Shown: positions 1 through 8,696 of the stretch, one piece after another | How positions within the stretch are numbered: position 1 is the stretch's first letter | Layout of the letters: the number at the start of each line of letters is the position of its first letter | Source: Variovorax sp. PBL-E5 | GTDB taxonomy: Bacteria; Pseudomonadota; Gammaproteobacteria; Burkholderiales; Burkholderiaceae_C | DNA: 64,000 nucleotides | Direction of reading: 5' to 3' | NCBI RefSeq assembly: GCF_901827185.1 | Contig: NZ_LR594673.1 | Span: 124,001 to 188,000 of the forward strand | Translations under genes and position numbers: made by a program | The notes under the pieces: model-generated | What the model saw: the letters and a program-made list of their open reading frames with translations, nothing else | What the model was told of the DNA's origin: nothing | Database searches by the model: none

Positions 1-302
1 AGTTCGAGTCGGCCACGTCGATGGGGCTGAGCCGCTTTCACACGTACTGGGACGTGATCTTTCCCCAGATGGCGGTCGTCGTGGTGGCGCCGCTGGGCAA
101 CGTGCTGATCGGCCTGCTCAAGAGCGCGACCCTGATGGGCGTGATCGCGGTGCCCGATCTGCTGCATGCCGCGCAAAGCCTCAACATGAACAGCTTCGTG
201 CCTTTCGAGGCCTTCACCGCGGTCCTGCTGATTTTCGTGTCGATCGTCTTCGTGCTGTCGCTGGCGATCGCGGCGACGGAAAGACTGGTGGCGCATCCGT
301 GA
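1..302 (+). CDS. Polar amino-acid ABC transporter permease, C-terminal part
   Basis: This is the 3' end of an inner-membrane permease whose start lies before the window. Reading from base 3, the first residues form the EAA loop (FESATSMGLS, then a PQM element), which docks on the ATPase. Two hydrophobic segments follow. The family is the HisM/GltK type importing polar amino acids. Its stop overlaps the GTG start of the next permease by 4 bases, so the two are translationally coupled and probably form a heterodimer. The solute-binding protein is presumably upstream, outside the window, so the substrate cannot be named. Confidence 0.85.
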   Translation, partial: FESATSMGLSRFHTYWDVIFPQMAVVVVAPLGNVLIGLLKSATLMGVIAVPDLLHAAQSLNMNSFVPFEAFTAVLLIFVSIVFVLSLAIAATERLVAHP

Positions 303-976
303 GCTATCAGATGGATTGGGAGGCCGTCCTCCCGCACCTGCCGTCGATGATGAAAGGCGTGGTCTTCACGCTGCAGATCTCGTTCACGGGCTTCGCGCTT
401 TCGCTGGTGTTCGGACTGGCCATCGCGCTGATGCGGATGTCGAACCTCAAGGCGGTCTCGGCCTTCGCCTTCGGCTACACCCAGTTCTTCCGGGCGATCT
501 CGATCTACATCTACATCATCTGGATCTACTTCGGCCTGGCCGTCTCCACCGGCATCAACCTCTCGCCGTACGTGGCGAGCGTGATCGCCATCACGCTGCT
601 GCACAGCGCCTACCTGTCGGAGATATTCCGCGCCACGATCAACAGCGTCGGCGGCGGCCAGCTCGAAGCCGCGCGCAGTCTGGGAATGAAGCGCGGCGCC
701 GTCTTCTACGACGTCGTCATGCCGCAGGCGCTTGCCACGGCGGTGCCGTTGCTGATCAGCCAGTTCGCGATGATCGTCAAGGATTCGGCCGTGGTCGCGG
801 TGATCGGCGCGAGCGATCTGATGTACGAGACCATCCGCGCCGCAAACCTGGAACTGCGGTCCTTCGAGTTCTATTCGGTTGCCGCCGTGATCTACCTCGC
901 CATCGTTCTGGTTGTCTCCTGGATCGGGAACGTCCTGGAGTACCAGCTCAACAAGCACATGAGGCAAAGCGCATGA
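299..976 (+). CDS. Polar amino-acid ABC transporter permease
   Basis: 225-residue inner-membrane permease of the HisM/GltK family, a normal length. Hydrophobic segments lie near residues 20-45, 55-75, 88-110, 150-175 and 190-215. The EAA loop is around residues 121-145 (LEAARSLGMK, then MPQAL). The GTG start at 299 overlaps the previous stop, and the 3' end overlaps the ATPase start (ATGA at 973), giving a tightly coupled permease-permease-ATPase operon. It would pair with the upstream permease to form the transmembrane channel. The substrate is unknown; the neighbouring enolase-superfamily gene hints that an acidic or hydroxy-acid compound is handled. Confidence 0.9.
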   Translation: MSYQMDWEAVLPHLPSMMKGVVFTLQISFTGFALSLVFGLAIALMRMSNLKAVSAFAFGYTQFFRAISIYIYIIWIYFGLAVSTGINLSPYVASVIAITLLHSAYLSEIFRATINSVGGGQLEAARSLGMKRGAVFYDVVMPQALATAVPLLISQFAMIVKDSAVVAVIGASDLMYETIRAANLELRSFEFYSVAAVIYLAIVLVVSWIGNVLEYQLNKHMRQSA

Positions 977-1833
977 GCATCGATCTCGCAATGCAGCCAG
1001 AGGACGCCGTCGTGACGGGCAAGTCCGCATCCGACGCGCCCGTGCTGACGCTGACGAACATCAACAAGACCTTTCCCGGACGCAGGATCGGACTCTTCGG
1101 CAAGGCGGGCAAGCCCCACCACGTGCTTCGCGACATCAATCTGTCCGTCGACAAGGGAGAGGTCGTCGTCATCATCGGACCGAGCGGGTCCGGCAAGAGC
1201 ACGCTGCTGCGCTGCATCAACATGCTGACGGTTCCGGAGACCGGCACGGTCGAGTTCGGCGGCCAGACCATCACGGCCGGCCACCGCAAGGGCCTGAGAG
1301 AGCGGCTGCAGTTCGAAAGAGAACTGCGCCAGCTGCGTCGGCGCATCGGCATGGTGTTCCAGCATTTCAACCTCTTTCCGCACAAGACGGCGCTGAAGAA
1401 CGTCATGCTGGCGCAGATCCGCGTGCTGGGCCGTTCCGAGGGCGAAGCCAGGAAGATCGCGCAGAGAGAACTGTCGCGCGTGGGCCTGGGGACCAAGACG
1501 GACGCCTATCCCGCGCAGCTCTCCGGCGGCCAGAAGCAGCGCGTGGCCATCGCGCGATCGCTCGCGATGAATCCCGAAATCATGCTGTTCGACGAGGCCA
1601 CCTCGGCCCTCGATCCCGAGATCATCGAAGAGATCCTGATTCAGATGAAAGCCCTGGCCTCGGAGGGAATGACGATGGTGATCGTCACCCACGAGATCGC
1701 CTTCGCTCGCGAAGTGGGCGATCGGATCATCTTCATGGACGACGGCGAGATCGTCGAGCAGGGTCCCGCCATGCAGATGGTGTCGGCCCCACGGCATCCG
1801 CGCACGCAGGAGTTCCTGCGGTCGATTCTCTAA
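973..1833 (+). CDS. Polar amino-acid ABC transporter ATP-binding protein
   Basis: 286-residue cytoplasmic ATPase of the GlnQ/HisP family. Walker A is GPSGSGKST near residue 70, the signature is LSGGQKQR near 180, and Walker B is IMLFDEATSALD with a following THE switch histidine. A charged insertion between Walker A and the Q loop (LRERLQFEREL) is a common variant of the family. A roughly 30-residue N-terminal extension precedes the first strand; ATG 973 was chosen because it overlaps the permease stop in the usual ATGA arrangement. It energises the two permeases encoded just upstream. Confidence 0.9.
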   Translation: MSIDLAMQPEDAVVTGKSASDAPVLTLTNINKTFPGRRIGLFGKAGKPHHVLRDINLSVDKGEVVVIIGPSGSGKSTLLRCINMLTVPETGTVEFGGQTITAGHRKGLRERLQFERELRQLRRRIGMVFQHFNLFPHKTALKNVMLAQIRVLGRSEGEARKIAQRELSRVGLGTKTDAYPAQLSGGQKQRVAIARSLAMNPEIMLFDEATSALDPEIIEEILIQMKALASEGMTMVIVTHEIAFAREVGDRIIFMDDGEIVEQGPAMQMVSAPRHPRTQEFLRSIL

Positions 1834-1871
1834 CCCTGCGTCGACGGCGTCGCACACCTGGAGCCTCTGTC

Positions 1872-2972
1872 TTGAACATCGAAAGAATCGAAGCCATCCC
1901 GCTTTCCGTGCCCTTCAGCAGCCGCTCGGACATGCCGGCGTGGCGCGGCCGCGACTACGGCGCGCTGGAGGCGCTGCTGATCAGGGTCGAGACCAGCGAC
2001 GGCATCACGGGTTGGGGCGAGGCTTTCTCGTACAACTGCCAGGCGCCGGTCAAGTCGGCCGTCGACACCATGCTCGCGCCCCTGTTCGTCGGGCGCGACT
2101 CGCGCAACATCAACGGGCTGTCCCACGAGGTTCAGAAGTTGATGCATCTGTACGGGCGCTCCGGCATCCTCAACTTCGCGCTGTCGGGCATCGACATCGC
2201 GCTCTGGGACATCGCGGCCAAGCGCGCCAACATGCCGATGGTCGATCTGCTCGGCGGCATGGTGCGCCCCGCGGTGGATGGCTATGCGAGCCTGTTTCGC
2301 TTCGGCGATCCGCAGCGCGTGGCGCGGGCCGCGGCCGATGCCACCGCCGAGGGCTTCCGGCGCGTCAAGGTCCATGCGCGCGACCTGGAAGACGTGCGCA
2401 GCACCCGGGCGGCGCTTGGAAGCGAGGCGACATTCATGGTCGACACCAACTGCGCGTGGAGCGTGTCGGAGGCGTTCGACATGGCGCGGAAAATGCGCGA
2501 GTTCGATGTCAAGTGGCTCGAGGAGCCGCTGTATCCGCCCGAGGACTTCGAGACGCTCGCCAGGATCGGCCGCCAGACCGGCATGCCCCTCGCTCTGGGC
2601 GAAAACGCATGCACCTCGCACGAATTCCAGAAGATCCTCGCGTCGGGTGCCGCCGCCTATGTGCAGCCGAGCGTGACCAAGGTCGGCGGCATCAGCGAGT
2701 TCCGCAAGGTCATCGCGCTGGCGGAGGCGAAGGGTGCGACGCTGGCGCCGCATTCGCCGTACTACGGCCCCGGCTTCCTGGCGACGCTGCACCTGATCGC
2801 CTCGCAGCCGGAGCCCTGCTTCATCGAATACTTCAACATCGGCCTGGAGGGCCGGCCCTACGGCGATAGGATGGAACCGCACGAGGGCGTCTTCGCCGTG
2901 CCGCGAACGCCGGGACTTGGCTTTGATCCCGACCCGGTCTATCTTGCGCAGTTCGCCGTCAAGGCGGCTTGA
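1872..2972 (+). CDS. Enolase-superfamily (mandelate racemase/muconate lactonizing) enzyme
   Basis: 366-residue protein of the mandelate racemase/muconate lactonizing subgroup; these enzymes abstract the proton alpha to a carboxylate. Metal ligands are in the expected places: D191, E217 and E244. Two catalytic positions differ. The second Lys of the usual KxK motif is His (K166-V-H168). The Asp partner of the general base is replaced by Ser (QPSVTK, S267), while the His itself (H294) is kept. The start is TTG at 1872, with a GGAG ribosome site about nine bases upstream; it reproduces the family N-terminus (IERIEAIPLSVPF). It follows the ABC operon by 38 bases and probably acts on the imported compound. 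The precise reaction (racemase, dehydratase or epimerase) cannot be assigned. Confidence 0.85.
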   Translation: MNIERIEAIPLSVPFSSRSDMPAWRGRDYGALEALLIRVETSDGITGWGEAFSYNCQAPVKSAVDTMLAPLFVGRDSRNINGLSHEVQKLMHLYGRSGILNFALSGIDIALWDIAAKRANMPMVDLLGGMVRPAVDGYASLFRFGDPQRVARAAADATAEGFRRVKVHARDLEDVRSTRAALGSEATFMVDTNCAWSVSEAFDMARKMREFDVKWLEEPLYPPEDFETLARIGRQTGMPLALGENACTSHEFQKILASGAAAYVQPSVTKVGGISEFRKVIALAEAKGATLAPHSPYYGPGFLATLHLIASQPEPCFIEYFNIGLEGRPYGDRMEPHEGVFAVPRTPGLGFDPDPVYLAQFAVKAA

Positions 2973-3032
2973 CGCTTCGCCATTTGGTCCGAGATGGCGC
3001 TGCATCCACGGGATCCTGCCTGAGGAAGAAAC

Positions 3033-3515
3033 TTGCTATTCAACAAACCTGAAGAACTGGACCGCGGCGAGCTGGCGATTCTGGCCGCGCTTCAGGTCAA
3101 CGCCCGGCTCAGCACCCAGGACCTGGCCGATGAGGTCGGGCTTTCCAGCTCCGCGACATGGCGCCGTGTCAAGGCGCTCGAAGACCGCGGGATGATCCAG
3201 GGCTACGTCGCCATGCTCGACGCCGAGAAGCTGGGCTTCAAGGAGTGCATATTTGCGCACGTCACGCTCGCCAAGCACGACGTGAAGAGCATCGAGGAGT
3301 TCGAGAGAAGCGTGGCACGGCGCCCTGAAGTGCTGGAGTGCTTTTCCGTGGCGGGTCAATCGGACTATGTGCTGCGCGTCGTGGTGCGAAGCAATGGCGA
3401 ATACGAAAAATTCCTGAAGGATGCGGTCTTCTCCTGCGCGGCGGTGGGACACATCCATTCGAGCTTCACGTTGCGCAAGGTCAAGTTCTCGATGTCGCTG
3501 CCGGTGGCGACCTGA
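3033..3515 (+). CDS. Lrp/AsnC-family transcriptional regulator
   Basis: 160-residue regulator with an N-terminal AsnC-type helix-turn-helix (about residues 13-60; STQDLADEVGLSSSATWRRV) and a C-terminal RAM/ligand-binding fold (about 75-150). The length is typical. The start is TTG at 3033, preceded by GAGGAA, and no nearby ATG fits. It sits 60 bases after the enolase-superfamily gene on the same strand, so it likely senses an amino acid and regulates the ABC importer and enzyme upstream. It converges on the F420-island ABC ATPase, with only 51 bases between the two stop codons. Confidence 0.88.
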   Translation: MLFNKPEELDRGELAILAALQVNARLSTQDLADEVGLSSSATWRRVKALEDRGMIQGYVAMLDAEKLGFKECIFAHVTLAKHDVKSIEEFERSVARRPEVLECFSVAGQSDYVLRVVVRSNGEYEKFLKDAVFSCAAVGHIHSSFTLRKVKFSMSLPVAT

Positions 3516-3566
3516 TACCGGCGATTTCTCATTCGGGCAGCAGCTTGCGCAGTTCGTTTGCAAGCC

Positions 3567-4754
3567 TCATGCCGGAGCCATCCGATTCGTCTCCAAGTCT
3601 CCTCTGGCGTCGATCGCAGCCGGAGCGCCGATCGCTCGCCGCTTGTCTTCCGCACGGGTAATCCCAAGCTCCGGATCTTCGGCGAAGGGGTAGAGGTGTG
3701 TCATGCGCGCGTCCCACACAAGCTGCACGTGGGAGCCGACGCCCTTGGCCTGTTCGAGCGAGCCATCCACCACGATGGTGGCACCGGAATCGACCTCGAC
3801 GTCGAATTGCACGACCTTCCCGATGAACTTCTCTCGCGCGATGCGACCGTGGAGAACGTTCTGGCCGCCGGCTTGCTGCGCCTGGTTCAGCCGCAGCTGT
3901 TCCGGGCGCACGCCGAGCACGACATGCGCATCAAGGTCAAAGCTCTGGTGCTGGCCATCGATGGGACAGAGCAGGGTTTCGCGCCCCACCTTGATCTCGT
4001 AGTTGCTTCCGACGCGACCGACCACATGACCCTGCAGGAAGTTGACTTTCCCGAGAAAGAACGCAGCGAACGGCGTCTTCGGTCTGGAGTAGATCTCTTT
4101 CGGCGTATCGAGCTGTTCGATACGGCCGAAGCGCATCAGGGCGATGCGGTGCGACAGGCTCAGCGCTTCCTCTTGATCGTGCGTCACATAGATCGTCGTG
4201 ATGCCCAGCTGTCGCTGAATGGAATGCAGTTCGTTCTGCATGGCCTCTCGCAATTTCAGGTCCAGCGCACCCAGTGGCTCGTCCATCAGCAACACAGCGG
4301 GCGTGTGGGCCAGTGCCCGCGCAATGGCCACGCGCTGCTGCTGGCCGCCCGACAGTTCGAGCGGATAGCGATTTGCCACCGCGGGCAAGCGAATCAGGGC
4401 CAGCAGCTCATTGACTCGCTTGTCTGCGTCTGCCTTGCGCATTCCATGGGATTTCAGTGCGAAACCGACATTCTCGGCCACGGTGAGATGCGGAAAGAGC
4501 GCGTAGTCCTGGAAAACCATGCCCAGCTTTCTGCTCTGCGTGGGCACCCTGGTGACGTCCTTGCCGTCGAACAGCACGCGCCCGACGTTCGGCGACAGGA
4601 ATCCCGCCACGATCCGGAGGGTCGTCGTCTTGCCGCAACCGGACGGGCCGAGCAAGGTCAGGAATTCGCCCTCTTTGATCTCGAGGTCGACATGGTCAAT
4701 GATCTTGTCCGCGCCAAAGTGCTTGCCAAGACCTTCTAGTGTGACGCGCGCCAT
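3567..4754 (-). CDS. PotA-like ABC transporter ATP-binding protein of the F420 island
   Basis: 395-residue ATPase of the spermidine/putrescine/thiamine/iron (PotA/FbpC) family. Walker A is GPSGCGKTT near residue 37, the signature LSGGQQQR near 135, and Walker B LLMDEPLGALD near 160. A C-terminal TOBE-like region runs from about 240 to 370 (VVLGVRPEQLRL). Last gene of a four-gene operon whose order on the minus strand is permease, permease, binding protein, ATPase. It powers import of the unknown substrate of the island. The far C-terminus (about 30 residues) is long for the family and of unclear role. Confidence 0.9.
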   Translation of the reverse strand: MARVTLEGLGKHFGADKIIDHVDLEIKEGEFLTLLGPSGCGKTTTLRIVAGFLSPNVGRVLFDGKDVTRVPTQSRKLGMVFQDYALFPHLTVAENVGFALKSHGMRKADADKRVNELLALIRLPAVANRYPLELSGGQQQRVAIARALAHTPAVLLMDEPLGALDLKLREAMQNELHSIQRQLGITTIYVTHDQEEALSLSHRIALMRFGRIEQLDTPKEIYSRPKTPFAAFFLGKVNFLQGHVVGRVGSNYEIKVGRETLLCPIDGQHQSFDLDAHVVLGVRPEQLRLNQAQQAGGQNVLHGRIAREKFIGKVVQFDVEVDSGATIVVDGSLEQAKGVGSHVQLVWDARMTHLYPFAEDPELGITRAEDKRRAIGAPAAIDARGDLETNRMAPA

Positions 4755-4763
4755 CGTCTTTCC

Positions 4764-5843
4764 TTACTTGCTCACCGTGCGCGCCCAAGCGCCGCGCCAT
4801 TTCTCGACGTCGACCTTGGACCAGTCCATGGTGTAGGCGTTGGCAATGTCCTTGTCCGAGAGCAGCATGAACCGGCTCATGACCGGATCCTTCATCAGAA
4901 TCTCACGCGCCTCGCGATTGGTCGGCACGACGCCCATCGGCTTGGCAAATTCCGCTTGAGCCTGCGTGTCCAGGAATGCATTGACGAAGGCCGCGGCGGC
5001 ATCGAGGTTCTTGGTACCCTTGATGATGCCGAGATAGTTGTATTCGACCTCACCGCGCTTGGTTCCGATCTGCGGGTGCACGAACTCGACCGGCTGACCT
5101 GCGTTGTGCAATCTGACCGCCATTCCCGCGTGCGATGGCGCAACAATGACGTCGCCCATCGTCATCTTCTGCGCGAGCTCGGTCGCGGCGCCGTAATAGT
5201 AGAGCGGCTTCATTTTCAGGGCCTGCTCGAATCCCTTCTCCGGCGTCGCTTCGCTGCCTCCTGCGTCGCTCGACATTGCCGCGACGGCGGGCCAATGCTG
5301 AGGGGTCGTGACATCGGGAAATGCAACGCGACTCGCGAACTTCGGATCCTGAAGGTCTTCGAACTTCTTCGGGATCGGGAGTTTGTCGGCCTCGAACTTG
5401 TCTGTACGCAAGAGGATGCCGTTTTCGACCATCTGATGCGCGATGGCCTTCTTGTCGGCGACCTTGACCGAGAGCTTGGCCAGGTTCGGAATCTTTTCGA
5501 CCGGCAGATCCTCCAGGAAGTCATTGCGGGTCATCGCGATTCTCTCGGCAGGCCCTATCTCCATCACATCGATCGGCATGGCTCGGCCGCGCGCGCTGAC
5601 GACCTTGGAGAAGTTCTCGGCGGGGTTTCCGATGACGTACTCGACCTTCGCGCCCATGGCTTCGAGCTTCTTGCCCACGCTGGCCTTGACCGCATCGCCC
5701 CAAGGACCGCCATAGGTGCCTACACGCAGCGTGACGCCATCAAAACGCTGGCCCTGCGCCATGGCCATCGACGTCGGAAGCGCGACGGCGAAAGCGGCAG
5801 TCGAAAGGAGTTTCACGGCGAAGCGGGAGAATCGAGATTTCAT
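4764..5843 (-). CDS. PotD-like ABC transporter substrate-binding protein
   Basis: 359-residue periplasmic binding protein of the extracellular solute-binding family 1 (PotD/spermidine type). A clear Sec signal peptide (basic MKSRFSRF, hydrophobic core, cleavage after AMA about residue 28) is followed by the mature start VTLRVGTYGGPWGDA, typical of this family. The family binds polyamines, opines, thiamine, iron or small organic cations, so the ligand cannot be read from sequence. Ten bases upstream of the ATPase gene and 34 bases after the permease stop, hence the same operon. Context suggests its ligand is the compound degraded by the F420/hydantoinase genes. Confidence 0.9.
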   Translation of the reverse strand: MKSRFSRFAVKLLSTAAFAVALPTSMAMAQGQRFDGVTLRVGTYGGPWGDAVKASVGKKLEAMGAKVEYVIGNPAENFSKVVSARGRAMPIDVMEIGPAERIAMTRNDFLEDLPVEKIPNLAKLSVKVADKKAIAHQMVENGILLRTDKFEADKLPIPKKFEDLQDPKFASRVAFPDVTTPQHWPAVAAMSSDAGGSEATPEKGFEQALKMKPLYYYGAATELAQKMTMGDVIVAPSHAGMAVRLHNAGQPVEFVHPQIGTKRGEVEYNYLGIIKGTKNLDAAAAFVNAFLDTQAQAEFAKPMGVVPTNREAREILMKDPVMSRFMLLSDKDIANAYTMDWSKVDVEKWRGAWARTVSK

Positions 5844-5877
5844 GTTGCACCTCTATTGGATTGCGTTAGGAAAACGG

Positions 5878-6699
5878 TTAGCGTTTGGCTACGAAGTCAA
5901 GGCCGACGAAGCGCTGGACCAGCCAGAGCGAAAAGACAGACATCAGTGCGATGAGTGTGGAGATCGATAGCACGGTAGGACTGAAGTCGAACTGCAGCGT
6001 CTGGAAGATGACCACCGGCAGCGTGGCGTAGTCCGGGGACGAGAGAAAGATCGAGAGCGGAACGTCGCCGAACGCGATGATGAATGCGTAGAGCATGCCT
6101 GCCATGAGCCCGGGGCGGATCAATGGAAAGGTGACCCGCCAAAACGTGCTCCACCGGCTCGCGCCGAGAATTGCAGCCGCCTCGTCCAGCCGCGGGTTCA
6201 GGCGCTCCAGCACGGCGCCGACCGTGTTCACCGTGTAAGGCGTCCCGACGAATACGTAAGCGACGATCAGGCCGGGAAGCGTCGCGGCGAGTTCCACGCC
6301 CGTGAACGCCTGGAGGCCGTAATAGAACTGCAAAAAGACCACGCCGGTGACGACGAACGGAATCTGCAGCGGAGCCCGAAAGAGAGCGCGCAACCATTCC
6401 GTGCCCGGAATCTTTCCGCGGACCACGCCGAGCGCGGCAAGGGTGCCCAGAGCGCCCGAGATCACCGATGCGATGGCCGCGGCCGTCGCGCTGATCGCCA
6501 GCGCATGCAAGTACTTCTCCGGAATCTCGTAGTACCAGCGCAGCCCGATGGATTGCGGAGGGAATATGGCGGCGAACATCGATCCCTGATCCAGGGACGC
6601 GCCGGCCACCACGATGACGGGGGCAACAAGGTAGAGGTAGACGAGGAGGCAAAGGCCAAAAGCCATCCAGCGCCGAATCGCTGCAGCACGCATTCTCAT
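5878..6699 (-). CDS. PotC-like ABC transporter permease
   Basis: 273-residue inner-membrane permease with six predicted hydrophobic segments and the EAA loop near residues 175-195 (LDEAAAILGASR, then FPLIRPGL). It belongs to the PotC/ModB group. The start is ATG 6699, the first of two close Met codons (MRMR), because it overlaps the preceding permease stop at 6696-6698 (ATGA). Second gene of the importer operon; it forms the channel with the PotB-like protein. The ligand is inferred from context only. Confidence 0.88.
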   Translation of the reverse strand: MRMRAAAIRRWMAFGLCLLVYLYLVAPVIVVAGASLDQGSMFAAIFPPQSIGLRWYYEIPEKYLHALAISATAAAIASVISGALGTLAALGVVRGKIPGTEWLRALFRAPLQIPFVVTGVVFLQFYYGLQAFTGVELAATLPGLIVAYVFVGTPYTVNTVGAVLERLNPRLDEAAAILGASRWSTFWRVTFPLIRPGLMAGMLYAFIIAFGDVPLSIFLSSPDYATLPVVIFQTLQFDFSPTVLSISTLIALMSVFSLWLVQRFVGLDFVAKR

Positions 6700-7616
6700 G
6701 CTCCCTTCAAAGTCAGTCGGGCAGGGGACGCGCCCTTCGAGGACGGCTTCTTGGCCACTGGGCGTGCGCGCGTCTGCTTGATCATCAGGTAGCCGGACAG
6801 CAGATTGAGCGCAAATACGAAAACCAGCAGCAAGGTCGACAACGCTGCCGCGAACGGATAGTCCACGTCCAGAATCACCGCCCGCTGGATCAGGATGGAG
6901 AACGTGAGCACGCGTCCTCCGCCGAGCAAGGCAGGTGTCGTGAACGCACCTGCGGCGAGGTTGAAGACCATCAAGGCTGCTGCGACCAGGCCAGGCTTCA
7001 CGATGGGAATGATGACGCCGTAGAACACCCGCAAACGAGACGCCCCATGCGCATGGGCGGCGTCCTCGAGGCTGCGCGGCACCGTCTGGATGATGGTGTG
7101 CAGCATGAGAACGATCAGCGGCAGCGTGTAGTGCGCCAGCCCGATGACCACGCCGGCTTCGGATCCGAGCCAGACGACCGGCGCCGAGATCGCGCCGACT
7201 GCGCCAAGCAGGCCGTTCACGACGCCATTCTTGCTCAGCAGGATGATGAGACCCAGATCCTTGACCACGGGGGTGATGAAGGTGGCGGTCACCAGCAGTC
7301 CGAGAAGGAACGAAGTCCATTTGGACTGGGCCCGTGCAAGAACGTAGGCGACGGGAAACCCGAGGACCAGGCAAACCAGCGCGGTGATGGCCGACAAGGC
7401 CACCGTGCGTACCAGCGCCGCGACGAACAACGAGTCCGTGAAGATGCGGTGGTAGTTGTCGAGCGTGAACGCATCGCCGATGCGGCCGTACCCGAGGTTC
7501 TGGTGGAAGCTGGTCGTGATGAAGAAATACTGGGGCACTGCGAACAACAAAAGCGACACGGCAAGTGGCGCAATGAGCAGCAATCTCCAGAGACGGGGGT
7601 CGTCGACTTGGCGCAC
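6696..7616 (-). CDS. PotB-like ABC transporter permease, first gene of importer operon
   Basis: 306-residue inner-membrane permease with an N-terminal transmembrane helix (about residues 10-32), a periplasmic loop and five further helices. The EAA loop (LEDAAHAHGASR, then IPIVKPGL) is near residue 195. The start is GTG at 7616, preceded by AAGGAAG at suitable spacing; no ATG lies between the ribosome site and the conserved first helix. The operator-like element 7631-7646 begins only 14 bases upstream of the start. Expression should therefore be directly controlled by the factor that binds the four shared sites of the island. Confidence 0.88.
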   Translation of the reverse strand: MRQVDDPRLWRLLLIAPLAVSLLLFAVPQYFFITTSFHQNLGYGRIGDAFTLDNYHRIFTDSLFVAALVRTVALSAITALVCLVLGFPVAYVLARAQSKWTSFLLGLLVTATFITPVVKDLGLIILLSKNGVVNGLLGAVGAISAPVVWLGSEAGVVIGLAHYTLPLIVLMLHTIIQTVPRSLEDAAHAHGASRLRVFYGVIIPIVKPGLVAAALMVFNLAAGAFTTPALLGGGRVLTFSILIQRAVILDVDYPFAAALSTLLLVFVFALNLLSGYLMIKQTRARPVAKKPSSKGASPARLTLKGA

Positions 7617-7630
7617 AGAACTTCCTTTTG

Positions 7631-7671
7631 CGATATTCTTTTATCGTATGGCGATCCTGCCAGATGGGCAA
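7631..7671 (-). promoter_or_regulatory. Promoter and operator of the importer operon (site A)
   Basis: On the minus strand a -35 box TTGCCC (7671-7666) and a -10 box TACGAT (7648-7643) are separated by exactly 17 bases. A perfect inverted repeat, CGATA-N6-TATCG (7631-7646), overlaps the -10 box and the predicted transcription start. This placement suits a repressor. The same element occurs at 16956, 20551 and 21580. Binding by the island's IclR protein is inferred, not shown. Confidence 0.7.
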
Positions 7672-7920
7672 GCTGGAATGCATGAAGCGTGCCTAGGGTT
7701 TTCCCGCTGATTTCAATCGGAAGGCGCCGGCGTGCCCTGTCCGCGTGCGCATTGCGCGCATCCGTGCGCGCGTCATGCCGGCGAGGTGCGTCGGCGATCG
7801 TGCGGGAAGTGCGCCATTCATGCGCAGGGGCTCGCTCGCTCAAGCGTTCCGAGCGCAACTCGTTCGAAGCTCACCAGCGACCGTGGGCAGGCGAGCGAGC
7901 AATGTCAGCGCGATGCGCGT
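7672..7920. other. Intergenic region between importer promoter and cofE
   Basis: About 250 bases with no credible gene. Open frames crossing it lack ribosome sites and family features. It must contain the 3' end of the long cof transcript. It is rich in CG-containing short repeats (GCGCG runs near 7745-7775), but I see no hairpin followed by a T tract, so no terminator is assigned. Confidence 0.6.
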
Positions 7921-8688
7921 CTACTGAAACAGATCTTCAGTCAGCGCCCGCACGTAGCGCCGGCAACTGGGTTGGTCGCTTCGGGCCCACGACAGCCCGC
8001 GCAACACGATCACCGGCGTTGCAGCATCCTTGGCCATCAACAGGCCGCTGGCTGCGGCGACTTCGTCGGCAAGAGCCTGCTGGGTCACGGCCAGGCGGCG
8101 GCCGTAGGCGTCATTGCGGCCTACCCAGTCCACGAAAGGATCGATGCCGTCTGCACCAAGAGCGATATTGACTAGCCCTTTTCGCCACGGCCTGCCGAAG
8201 GTATCGGTGATCACCACGCCAGGTCGGATGCCACTCTCTGCCTCGATGTCCGAGGCAATTCGAGAAGCACTGGCGTCCGGATCGAGCGGAAGCAGCAGAA
8301 GCTGTCCCTCCGCGTCACCCAGATTCGATTCATCGATACCCGCGTTCGCGCAGACCCACCCCTGCACATGCCGGGCAATGATGATGCCGTCGGGGGGCGC
8401 GGGGACGACCCTCAGGATGTCCGTGCTCTCGTCCAGAATGGCCTGAACCTTGCGCGCGTCCTTGCCGCACTGATGAGAGATCTCCAACGCCCGTGTACCG
8501 GGCGCAATGTCGGCCAGACATCGAAAACGCCCTTCGGACTTCGAGACGATTTTCTGGGCGATGGCGATGACATCGCCTTCCTGCCACCGTTCGCCCATGC
8601 CACGCATCGCGCGATCGATGAGCGTGCTCAACACGTCCCCGGGATGAACTTCAGGGATGGCTGGAAGTGAAAACAGTTCGACGCGCAC
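7921..8688 (-). CDS. cofE: Coenzyme F420-0:L-glutamate ligase (CofE)
   Basis: Cytoplasmic GTP-dependent ligase adding gamma-linked glutamates to F420-0. About 255 residues from the GTG at 8688, which follows the cofC stop by eight bases and has AGGAG just upstream. An ATG at 8742 in the same frame would add 18 residues inside cofC and looks less likely. Family blocks seen are LPAIPEVHPGD at the N-terminus, IAQKIVSKSEGR near residues 43-54, and ITDTFGRPWRKG near 175. It is a single-domain protein like archaeal CofE, without the nitroreductase half found in mycobacterial FbiB; that half appears as a separate gene at 19801. Last gene of the cof operon. Confidence 0.93.
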   Translation of the reverse strand: MRVELFSLPAIPEVHPGDVLSTLIDRAMRGMGERWQEGDVIAIAQKIVSKSEGRFRCLADIAPGTRALEISHQCGKDARKVQAILDESTDILRVVPAPPDGIIIARHVQGWVCANAGIDESNLGDAEGQLLLLPLDPDASASRIASDIEAESGIRPGVVITDTFGRPWRKGLVNIALGADGIDPFVDWVGRNDAYGRRLAVTQQALADEVAAASGLLMAKDAATPVIVLRGLSWARSDQPSCRRYVRALTEDLFQ

Positions 8689-8696
8689 GATGCTCC

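Noticed and set aside
7689..8171. Plus-strand frames covering the 7.7-8.2 kb gap
   Set aside because: No ribosome sites, no family features, and they run antisense into cofE.
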